Below are positions 14,471 to 19,498 of a DNA stretch of 24,596 nt, piece after piece (the first letter of the stretch is position 1; each line of letters begins with the position of its first letter). The stretch is from a virus: positions 1-24,596 of IMG/VR virus record IMGVR_UViG_3300021957_000291, one strand, 5' to 3'. The position numbers and the translations under genes were made by a program. The notes beneath the pieces were generated by a model, which worked only from the letters and a program-made list of their open reading frames with translations, ran no database searches and was not told the origin of the DNA.

Positions 14471-15185
14471 AGTTAGACCTTTAAGAAAAGAATATGAAAA
14501 ATTTTTAGAATTATATCCACCTATTGTTGCTAACAAAGCACTACCTGAATGGTATAAAAAAATGAAAATAGGCACTCATTATGGTTCGTTTTCAGGTGAA
14601 AGTATATTAACTGCTAAAAATTGTCCTGCTATTCAAGATATTGTTACAACAGGGTTTATTATACCAATTTGGGCAAACTTTTATTTTCAAACTGAATATA
14701 CAGAAGATGGCACAAAAATATTACAAAAATGGGATATAACATCAAGAATACAAGAAAATGACGCAGTTACAGAGTTTGTAAATAAACATGGTATTGAACA
14801 GACTTATGGAATGGATTTAGGTAAAAACGTTAATAATGATGTTTTAAAAATGAAATTGCCTTATTATTTTGACATACCTGATGGGTATAACATACTTTAT
14901 ACCGACCCTTACTACCATTTTAGAAAAGATATTAGATGTTTAAGTGGAATTGTTGAGGGTGACAAATGGGGTTACATTCAATTAGTGTTTGAAGTATTAA
15001 AAGATAATTTTGAAATTAAAGCAGGCATGCCTTTAGTACACGCTTTAATTTATAAAAGAGAAGATGAAAAATTAATATTAGATATACAAAAAGGCACAGA
15101 AGAAGAATATAATAAAGTAAGAGATGATTTTGTAGAATTATTTACAACTAGAAAAACATATAAAACTAAAAATGAAAAAAATTAA
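14460..15185 (+). CDS. Paralogue A2 of the four-gene unknown family
   Basis: 241 aa, plainly a duplicate of the 13024 gene: ELYPPIVANKALPEWYKKM (17-35) matches its start, CPAIQD (55-60), GFIIPIWANF (65-74), TYGMD (115-119), YTDPYYHFRKDIRCLSGIVE (147-166) and IKAGMPLVHALIYKR (186-200). The invariant YHFR-DIRCL core suggests a conserved active or binding surface with H153, R155 and C160. Start overlaps the preceding gene by 11 nt, and the end overlaps the next gene by 14 nt. 8 of 10 proline codons are CCT. Confidence 0.7.
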   Translation: MKIKVRPLRKEYEKFLELYPPIVANKALPEWYKKMKIGTHYGSFSGESILTAKNCPAIQDIVTTGFIIPIWANFYFQTEYTEDGTKILQKWDITSRIQENDAVTEFVNKHGIEQTYGMDLGKNVNNDVLKMKLPYYFDIPDGYNILYTDPYYHFRKDIRCLSGIVEGDKWGYIQLVFEVLKDNFEIKAGMPLVHALIYKREDEKLILDIQKGTEEEYNKVRDDFVELFTTRKTYKTKNEKN

Positions 15186-15876
15186 ATTTAACGCTATAGG
15201 TAAATACGCTTTTAAAATACAAGATAAACCTGTATCTGCAAAAGATAAATTACCTGAATGGTTTAAAAAATCACCTATGTTTTATCCTGAAAAAAATTTG
15301 AAAATAGGTAATGGTGCTTTAACTAATCAAACTTTTAGAAAATGTGTACCTATGTTAGATGCTTTTAGTATTGGTTATGTTGTAGAACTTGAAGCAGATA
15401 TAAACGTTGAAGAAATGAACGAAAAAGAATTTAATTTAACTTGGAAAATGGATAATGATTTATTTGAATTACATGGTAACACTACTCATTTAATGGAAAC
15501 ACCAAGTGGTTATTATGAACAAGTAATTAAATATAATTGGTTAGTTGTTCCTGAAACACCAAAAGGTTACTCTTTATTAGTTATACCTGCTTTAGCTTAT
15601 CCTGACAACGTTTTTCAAGCTGTACCTGCTGTTATTGATAGTGACGAATATTTATTTAATTTTTCATTACCTGTATGGTTAAAAAAAGGTTTCACAGGCA
15701 TAGTAGAAAAAGGAACACCTATAGCGCAGATAATACCTTTTAAAAGAGATAATTGGGAAAGTAGTTATAACATGATAGATGATTACGAATACAAATTACA
15801 TCAACAAAAATCACACAATACAACAATAGTAAATAATTATTTTAAATATTTTTGGAAACGTAAGAAGTTTAAATAA
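15172..15876 (+). CDS. Paralogue B2 of the four-gene unknown family
   Basis: 234 aa, the most diverged copy. Blocks: KLPEWFKKSP (26-35), CVPMLDAFSIGYVVELEADI (58-77), YNWLVVPETPKGYSLLVIPA (121-140), VIDSDEYLFNFSLPVW (154-169) and IVEKGTPIAQIIPFKRDNW (177-195). This gene shows best the W...TP-GYSLLV...D-D...F...I-x-K-G-T-P-I-x-Q-x-(I/V)-P-x-x-R pattern that I link with DUF6065-like proteins. The KGTPIAQ piece also echoes the dUTPase KGDRIAQ strand, but the other dUTPase motifs are missing. 12 of 14 proline codons are CCT. Last gene of the set; a new promoter follows. Confidence 0.68.
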   Translation: MKKIKFNAIGKYAFKIQDKPVSAKDKLPEWFKKSPMFYPEKNLKIGNGALTNQTFRKCVPMLDAFSIGYVVELEADINVEEMNEKEFNLTWKMDNDLFELHGNTTHLMETPSGYYEQVIKYNWLVVPETPKGYSLLVIPALAYPDNVFQAVPAVIDSDEYLFNFSLPVWLKKGFTGIVEKGTPIAQIIPFKRDNWESSYNMIDDYEYKLHQQKSHNTTIVNNYFKYFWKRKKFK

Positions 15877-15878
15877 CA

Positions 15879-15887
15879 TGATATAAT
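15879..15887 (+). promoter_or_regulatory. Extended -10 of a leaderless promoter
   Basis: TGATATAAT (TGn plus a perfect TATAAT at 15882-15887) is followed by 7 nt (CTCCAAC) and ATG 15895 without a ribosome binding site. It would drive the microprotein chain at 15895-16701. Confidence 0.65.
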
Positions 15888-15894
15888 CTCCAAC

Positions 15895-16068
15895 ATGGAT
15901 TATTTGATTGGGTTTTTATTAGGTTATTTTTTTAAAGAAGCTTATCAACTTATTAAAAGAATAAGCGATTACGATTGGGAAAATCGTAATTATTATAGTA
16001 AAGCTTATAACTGGTCGGATTACGACTATATTGATTTAGAGAATTTAAAAGAAGATGATTTACCATGA
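15895..16068 (+). CDS. Small membrane-anchored protein
   Basis: 57 aa. Residues 3-20 (YLIGFLLGYFFKEAYQLI) form one hydrophobic, aromatic helix; the rest is soluble, rich in D, N, Y and E (SDYDWENRNYY, DYDYIDLENLKEDDLP). A single N-terminal membrane anchor with an acidic tail is the likely topology. Not recognised. The start lies 7 nt after TATAAT and looks leaderless. Its TGA overlaps the ATG of the next small gene (ATGA), which supports translation of both. Confidence 0.6.
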   Translation: MDYLIGFLLGYFFKEAYQLIKRISDYDWENRNYYSKAYNWSDYDYIDLENLKEDDLP

Positions 16069-16127
16069 TATGCGGATTATGTACAGGAATGTGTAGCACA
16101 TGTCCATTAGGCGGCGGTAAAAACTAA
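16065..16127 (+). CDS. Cysteine-rich 20-aa microprotein (two CxxC)
   Basis: 20 residues, MICGLCTGMCSTCPLGGGKN. Four cysteines in two CxxC pairs (C3/C6 and C10/C13) could hold one zinc ion or an iron-sulphur centre. It overlaps the preceding stop by ATGA and the following start by TAATG, and a purine-rich AAGAAGATGA lies upstream. That coupling is the main reason to believe in such a short gene. No known family; a role cannot be stated. Confidence 0.5.
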   Translation: MICGLCTGMCSTCPLGGGKN

Positions 16128-16216
16128 TGTGCTTTAGTGATGTAAAAGAAGATGGTTCAACTGTCCAGATTTGCAACTGCAAACATGGAAGTGGAAATTG
16201 TAACGACAATGAATAA
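16127..16216 (+). CDS. Cysteine-rich 29-aa microprotein
   Basis: 29 residues starting MCFSDVKEDGS, with ICNCKHGSGNC near the end (C16, C18, H20 and C25, plus C2). The grouping of cysteine and histidine suggests metal binding. The start overlaps the preceding stop (TAATG at 16125-16129), and the end overlaps the next gene by 8 nt. No independent ribosome binding site, so reinitiation from the upstream gene is likely. Not recognised. Confidence 0.5.
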   Translation: MCFSDVKEDGSTVQICNCKHGSGNCNDNE

Positions 16217-16397
16217 TTCAGACCAAAATTACACACAAAAAGAAATGACTGCAAAGATTATGATGGACATAGAAAAAATTTTTAATAAATTAGATGAGCT
16301 TCAAAAAGATATAAATACAAGACCTACTAGAGCGGAGATATATGGATGGATAATCGCGGGAATATCCATCGCAACACTTGTAAACGTTTTGATGTAG
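16209..16397 (+). CDS. Small protein with coiled coil and C-terminal membrane helix
   Basis: 62 aa from ATG 16209. A polar N-terminus, a short coiled coil (about 16-36, MMDIEKIFNKLDELQKDI), then TRPTRAEIYG and a C-terminal membrane helix (46-61, WIIAGISIATLVNVLM). This build resembles XhlA/haemolysin-like phage lysis accessories. A longer frame begins at ATG 16152, but 16209 overlaps the stop of the preceding microprotein as all other genes of this chain do, so I take 16209. Followed 9 nt later by another small membrane protein of mirrored layout. Confidence 0.6.
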   Translation: MNNSDQNYTQKEMTAKIMMDIEKIFNKLDELQKDINTRPTRAEIYGWIIAGISIATLVNVLM

Positions 16398-16406
16398 GAG
16401 AACAAA

Positions 16407-16610
16407 TTGGCAACGCTAAAGATAGACACCAAGACTTTAGCACCTATTATTTTTTCGGCGATGATAGGCGCTTTTGGATGGGTCTTTAATTCAATAGAAG
16501 AAATTAAATCACACCAAAGGGCATGTGATGCTATGGTCATAGAAATGAATAGCGAACTAGACATGTTAGAGAGTAACTTTACTGAATTGTTATTTAAGTT
16601 AAATGGATGA
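16407..16610 (+). CDS. Small protein with N-terminal membrane helix and coiled coil
   Basis: 67 aa from TTG 16407, with TAGGAG eight bases ahead. One membrane helix (about 11-27, LAPIIFSAMIGAFGWVF), then an amphipathic helix with a heptad-like pattern (SELDMLESNFTELLFKL). It mirrors the previous gene, which has the coiled coil first and the membrane helix last. A holin or lysis-accessory role is plausible given the endolysin downstream, but the sequence alone does not prove it. Confidence 0.6.
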   Translation: MATLKIDTKTLAPIIFSAMIGAFGWVFNSIEEIKSHQRACDAMVIEMNSELDMLESNFTELLFKLNG

Positions 16611-16701
16611 AATATTTACTAAGTATTGTGAAAACTGCTTAGAACCATTCTGGGATGACATAGATTCAGATATATGTCACAAATGTTTGGACTTTACTTA
16701 A
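16603..16701 (+). CDS. Zinc-ribbon-like 32-aa microprotein
   Basis: 32 residues starting MDEIFTKYCENCLEPF, with CENC (9-12) and CHKC (25-28) separated by 12 mostly acidic residues: a complete CxxC-x12-CxxC zinc-ribbon pattern in a minimal protein. It overlaps the preceding gene by 8 nt. Such ribbons bind nucleic acid or proteins; the net acidic charge favours a protein partner. No ribosome binding site of its own beyond coupling. Confidence 0.55.
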   Translation: MDEIFTKYCENCLEPFWDDIDSDICHKCLDFT

Positions 16702-16703
16702 CA

Positions 16704-16709
16704 TATATT
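16704..16709 (+). promoter_or_regulatory. Possible -10 box before the basic protein gene
   Basis: TATATT at 16704-16709 lies 11 nt before ATG 16721, which has no ribosome binding site. It could be one more near-leaderless start; no -35 box at good distance. Weak. Confidence 0.3.
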
Positions 16710-16720
16710 AAACTTGTAAC

Positions 16721-17011
16721 ATGGCAACACCAGACCGCGTAAAAGCACAAATGAAAAAAAATAACCTTAAAGGTGTTAATAAACCCAAAAGAACACCTAA
16801 TCATAAAACTAAATCACATGTTGTTATGGCTAAAGAAGGTAGCAAATATAAATTAATTAGATATGGTCAACAAGGTGTAAAAGGCGCTGGTAAAAACCCT
16901 TCTAGTAAATCACAAAAAGCACGTAAAGCTTCTTTTAAAAAAAGGCATGCTAAGAATATAGCTAAAGGCAAAATGTCTGCTGCTTGGTGGGCAAATGAAA
17001 CTAAGTGGTAA
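16721..17011 (+). CDS. Small basic protein common in marine phages
   Basis: 96 aa, about a quarter K/R. Order: a basic N-terminus (MATPDRVKAQMKKNN), KLIRYGQQGVKGAGKNPSSK in the middle (44-63), and an ending ARKASFKKRHAKNIAKGK followed by SAAWWANETKW. The K-x-x-SF-x-x-RH-x-x-NIAKGK-x-SAA-x-W segment is one I recognise as a repeatedly seen phage protein of unknown role. The charge suggests DNA or RNA binding, perhaps a packaged protein. No ribosome binding site precedes the ATG. Confidence 0.6.
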   Translation: MATPDRVKAQMKKNNLKGVNKPKRTPNHKTKSHVVMAKEGSKYKLIRYGQQGVKGAGKNPSSKSQKARKASFKKRHAKNIAKGKMSAAWWANETKW

Positions 17012-17051
17012 TACAATATTTAGTAGATAAACTAGAATCCTACACTACATC

Positions 17052-17060
17052 TGGTATCAT
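17052..17060 (+). promoter_or_regulatory. Extended -10 before the endolysin gene
   Basis: TGGTATCAT (TGn plus TATCAT 17055-17060) ends 8 nt before ATG 17069; the overlapping CATAAT (17058-17063) is an alternative, 5 nt before it. No ribosome binding site is present. This suggests a leaderless endolysin transcript. Confidence 0.45.
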
Positions 17061-17068
17061 AATGATTA

Positions 17069-17635
17069 ATGTATGACATCATTAGTAGAGAACGTGCAGG
17101 TCTTTTAGACCCTAAAAAAAGCACATCAATTAATGAGTCGTATGTTAAAGGACTAACAGTCCACTATACAGGCGCTGCGGTAAGTCCATCTATGAAAGAC
17201 ATAGATGATGTATTTAATTACCTTAAAGCAATTCAAAAAGACCACATGGGTAGAAACAAATGGGATGATATAGGTTATTCTTTTGCTATATCTAATGTAT
17301 CTGATGAAATTATCGAACTAAGGGGTTTTGGTAAATATTCAGCACATAGCGGTAGAACACAAATAAATAAAACATTTGTAAGTGTTGTATGGCTAGGTGG
17401 AATAGCAGATTACCCAAACGCTAATGCTAAAAAAGCATTAGAACGTTTAGTAGATATTATGGAAGAACGCTATAACAAAAAGATTATGGTAACTGGACAT
17501 AAAGACCACAAACCAACACAATGTTGCGGAACTCCGATGTATGAGTGGATTCATAGTGATAAACCAAAATGGAAGCAACCGAAAAAGGCGGTAAAAAAAT
17601 GGTCGAAGGTCAGAAAGAAATACAAAATTCTTTAG
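17069..17635 (+). CDS. Endolysin, N-acetylmuramoyl-L-alanine amidase (PGRP/Amidase_2 type)
   Basis: 188 aa. The zinc amidase fold is readable: TVHYTG with H32 as first zinc ligand, WDDIGYSF (65-72) with the conserved tyrosine Y70, AHSGRTQINKTFVSVV (92-107), then VTGHKDHKPTQCCG with H144 and C152 as the other ligands and T150 beside them. It cuts the bond between N-acetylmuramic acid and the stem peptide. The basic C-terminal tail (KKAVKKWSKVRKKYKIL) may bind the wall or its polymers. No signal peptide, so it needs a holin; the best holin candidate is at 18901. Last ~37 nt overlap the next gene. Confidence 0.85.
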   Translation: MYDIISRERAGLLDPKKSTSINESYVKGLTVHYTGAAVSPSMKDIDDVFNYLKAIQKDHMGRNKWDDIGYSFAISNVSDEIIELRGFGKYSAHSGRTQINKTFVSVVWLGGIADYPNANAKKALERLVDIMEERYNKKIMVTGHKDHKPTQCCGTPMYEWIHSDKPKWKQPKKAVKKWSKVRKKYKIL

Positions 17636-17850
17636 ATGATTTTGTTAAAGCTAAAGAATCTGAAGTAATCTGGAAAACTCCAGAAGGCGCGAAACAACTA
17701 CAAGCAGTTGTTGATTATAAAAAAGCAAATCCTAATGTTTCAATAAGAACATTATGCGAGTATCTTAAAAAAGAAAAAGGGTGGACATATTCACAAAGAT
17801 ATATATTTGACTTAATTGTCGAAAGATTAGAAGGTCAAAATGTCGCTTGA
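17599..17850 (+). CDS. Small unknown protein upstream of the phosphoesterase
   Basis: 83 aa from ATG 17599. A longer frame starts at 17569, but only 17599 is preceded by a leader of the type used by other genes here (AAGGCGGTAAAAAAATG). The N-terminus carries NSLDDFV, and the next protein starts MSLDDFV, which is unusual for neighbours. The C-terminal half, VVDYKKANPNVSIRTLCEYL then TYSQRYIFDLI, may form a small helix-turn-helix-like bundle. Function unknown. It overlaps the endolysin gene by 37 nt and the phosphoesterase gene by 11 nt. Confidence 0.6.
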   Translation: MVEGQKEIQNSLDDFVKAKESEVIWKTPEGAKQLQAVVDYKKANPNVSIRTLCEYLKKEKGWTYSQRYIFDLIVERLEGQNVA

Positions 17851-18901
17851 TGATTTCGTAGTAGAAGCTGAACAAAATTTAAAGGTCGAAGAACTAAAAA
17901 AAACTATATCACGATTGCATCAACAACTTGATAAAGAAAGAGATAAGACCGCAACTTTAGAACTTGCAGTTACTAATGCAGTTAAAGATGCAATAGCTGA
18001 TATTGATATACCTAAAGTAAAAGCACCTAAAAAAGACACCAGAAAAAAAGGCGAGGAAGTTGCAGTAGCAGTTTTGTCGGACTGGCAGTTAGGTAAAATT
18101 ACTAAAAGTTACAATACAGAAATAGCAGCTGGTCGTGTAGCAGAGTTTGCAGAAAAAGTTGTAGAACTTACAAACATACAAAGAGCTTCACACCCAGTAA
18201 AGAAAATACATATCTGGGCTTTAGGCGACATCATAGAAGGTACAGATATATTTGCTGGTCAACAATGGCTAGTTGATTCTGGATTGTATAGACAAATATT
18301 TAAAAATGGCGCGACTATGATGGCAGACTTTTTAAGAGTTATGTTAGCTAATTTTGAAGAAGTACATTTTGTCGGTGTTATTGGTAATCATGGTAGATTA
18401 GGAAAATTCGGTCAACATCATCACGAAGATAATGGAGATAGATTTCTTTACGAAACAGTAAGACTAATACTTGCAGATGAAAAAAGAATTACTTGGGATA
18501 TACCCGAAGGCACAGATGGCGACAGAGGGTGGTTCGCAGTAGATAGAATCGGCAACTACAGTTCTTTACTAATACATGGCGACCAGATTCGAGGTTCTTT
18601 AGGAATACCATTTTATGGAGTGCGTAAAAAGGTATTGGGATGGAAGGCAGCGGCAATGGATGGACAGATGCCAGACTTTAAAGATGTAGCTTTTGGTCAT
18701 TGGCATCAGATTTATCAACAAGAATATAATGGTATAACAGTACGTTGTAGCGGCAGTACAGAGAGTTCAAACCATTATGCGTTAGAAAATCTAGCGGCAC
18801 AAGGTAAACCGACCCAGCGATTAATGTTTGTGCATCCAGAAAAGGGATGGACAACAGTAGAATATCCAGCGGTCAGATTAGGACTAAAGGAGAAGAAGTA
18901 A
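17840..18901 (+). CDS. Metallophosphoesterase (calcineurin-like)
   Basis: 353 aa. Residues 10-55 form a coiled coil; 60-72 are a basic linker; the rest is a phosphoesterase domain with all metal sites visible: D81 (LSDWQLGK, in place of D-x-H), GD 129-130 (ALGDIIEG), GNHG 182-185, H246 (LLIHGDQ) and GHWH 286-289. It hydrolyses a phosphate ester or nucleic acid; related phage genes are often labelled DNA repair exonuclease (Mre11/SbcD-like), but no capping domain or SbcC partner is present. The first metal site has Q83 where the family normally has H. Placement between endolysin and holin is odd for a DNA enzyme. Confidence 0.82.
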   Translation: MSLDDFVVEAEQNLKVEELKKTISRLHQQLDKERDKTATLELAVTNAVKDAIADIDIPKVKAPKKDTRKKGEEVAVAVLSDWQLGKITKSYNTEIAAGRVAEFAEKVVELTNIQRASHPVKKIHIWALGDIIEGTDIFAGQQWLVDSGLYRQIFKNGATMMADFLRVMLANFEEVHFVGVIGNHGRLGKFGQHHHEDNGDRFLYETVRLILADEKRITWDIPEGTDGDRGWFAVDRIGNYSSLLIHGDQIRGSLGIPFYGVRKKVLGWKAAAMDGQMPDFKDVAFGHWHQIYQQEYNGITVRCSGSTESSNHYALENLAAQGKPTQRLMFVHPEKGWTTVEYPAVRLGLKEKK

Positions 18902-19110
18902 TGTCATATTGGAAAAATGCAGCTATTAGAGCAGCTAGAACTTTTGTACAAGGGTTCTTAGGTGGACTTGCTGGTAACTTAATGTTAGGTAGTGAATCAG
19001 AGATTCTTTACGCAGCAGTTATTGGTGGTTTATCTGCTGCAATATCGTTTTTACAGAACGCTATTGAAGATGCACCTAATAGTTGGGGTAACAACATACC
19101 TAAAGGATAG
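18901..19110 (+). CDS. Holin (r1t-like)
   Basis: 69 aa. MSYWKNAAIRAARTFVQG at the N-terminus, a first membrane helix at about 14-30 (TFVQGFLGGLAGNLM), a second at about 36-53 (LYAAVIGGLSAAISFLQN), then a short polar tail EDAPNSWGNNIPKG. The ARTFVQ-FL-G start and two helices match the r1t holin family common in phages of Gram-positive hosts. It forms membrane lesions that release the endolysin (17069). Start follows the phosphoesterase stop directly (TAATG), with GGAGAAGAAG upstream. Confidence 0.78.
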   Translation: MSYWKNAAIRAARTFVQGFLGGLAGNLMLGSESEILYAAVIGGLSAAISFLQNAIEDAPNSWGNNIPKG

Positions 19111-19275
19111 ATGTCGTTGTATGCACGTAGGCGTGGAGTAAAAGGTCGAAAACCTAAAAAAAATTACGATGAGCGGTTTTGCGCTTACGAAGCATGCACA
19201 ACTAAACTATCAATTTACAATAAAAAAAAATTTTGTTATACTCATACTAAGCCAGTAAAGCGCTGGTCGAAATAA
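19111..19275 (+). CDS. Zinc-finger microprotein
   Basis: 54 aa. A basic N-terminus (MSLYARRRGVKGRKPKKN) followed by a C-x4-C-x12-C-x2-H finger: C24, C29, C42 and H45 (FCAYEACT and FCYTHTK). This finger type is frequent in small phage proteins and at the ends of HNH proteins. It starts directly after the holin stop, with AAAGGA close upstream. Probably a nucleic acid binder. Last gene of the rightward late operon; a weak terminator follows. Confidence 0.6.
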   Translation: MSLYARRRGVKGRKPKKNYDERFCAYEACTTKLSIYNKKKFCYTHTKPVKRWSK

Positions 19276-19279
19276 TAAA

Positions 19280-19310
19280 AGAAAGTAAAACTTTCTATCT
19301 TTATTTTGGT
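19280..19310 (+). terminator. Weak terminator at the end of the late operon
   Basis: AGAAAGT (19280-19286), loop AAA, ACTTTCT (19290-19296), followed by ATCTTTATTTT. An AT-rich stem 5 nt after the last late gene. Confidence 0.5.
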
Positions 19311-19365
19311 ACTAAACGAGTGTTACGAAAGTAATAGATTGTGAAGGACACGCATACGTGAAATC

Positions 19366-19385
19366 ATATTGTAGGGGTACAATAT
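19366..19385. repeat. Perfect inverted repeat ATATTGTA-GGGG-TACAATAT
   Basis: Eight-bp arms (19366-19373 and 19378-19385) around GGGG. The TATTGTA/TACAATA half-sites are those of the palindrome at the 22217 promoter, so it may be an operator; or it may be a hairpin in the RNA. The surrounding gene-free stretch 19276-19498 (223 nt) also holds two terminators and a longer hairpin, and no reading frame I can support. Confidence 0.5.
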
Positions 19386-19390
19386 AAAAA

Positions 19391-19417
19391 GAAAAACCGC
19401 CTTTATGGCGGTCTTTC
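19391..19417. terminator. Bidirectional terminator between converging operons
   Basis: GAAA-A-ACCGCC, loop TTTAT, GGCGGT-C-TTTC: a 6-bp GC-rich stem extended by four A-T/G-C pairs past one mismatch. Read on the minus strand it is followed by TTTTTCTTTTT, a strong U-tract, so it ends the minus-strand transcript; the + side has a shorter T-run. Confidence 0.8.
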
Positions 19418-19447
19418 TTATTGTTGAGCTATTGCTAGTCCAACTGA

Positions 19448-19491
19448 TTGTTAGGTGTCTAAGGATGGTAGTCTTTAGGAAAACCTAACAA
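19448..19491 (-). ncRNA. Two-stem hairpin in the 3' region of the minus-strand mRNA
   Basis: Outer stem TTGTTAGGT/ACCTAACAA (9 bp, perfect), small internal loop, inner stem 19459-19466 with 19471-19478 (8 bp, two wobble) and a 4-nt loop. It begins 7 nt after the stop of the minus-strand gene and ends before the U-rich terminator at 19391, so a 3'-UTR RNA of about 110 nt would contain it. On the minus strand the inner arm and loop read TACCATCCTTAG, the complement of CTAAGGATGGTA found in early-gene leaders. That it acts as an RNA is inferred. Confidence 0.4.
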
Positions 19492-19498
19492 CGACTGT

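Noticed and set aside
15172-15876. dUTPase for the fourth paralogue, from KGTPIAQ
   Set aside because: Only one strand resembles dUTPase; the other four motifs are missing.
16607-16642. 11-codon frame starting at ATG 16607
   Set aside because: The ATG at 16603 in another frame gives the 32-aa zinc-ribbon protein; the 11-codon frame has nothing in its favour.
17569-17598. Longer start of the 83-aa protein at ATG 17569
   Set aside because: No ribosome site upstream, whereas ATG 17599 has AAGGCGGTAAAAAA, close to the leader used by other genes.
19321-19400. Possible tRNA in the gene-free stretch
   Set aside because: Stem-loops are present, but no cloverleaf with acceptor stem, T-loop and anticodon arm can be drawn.
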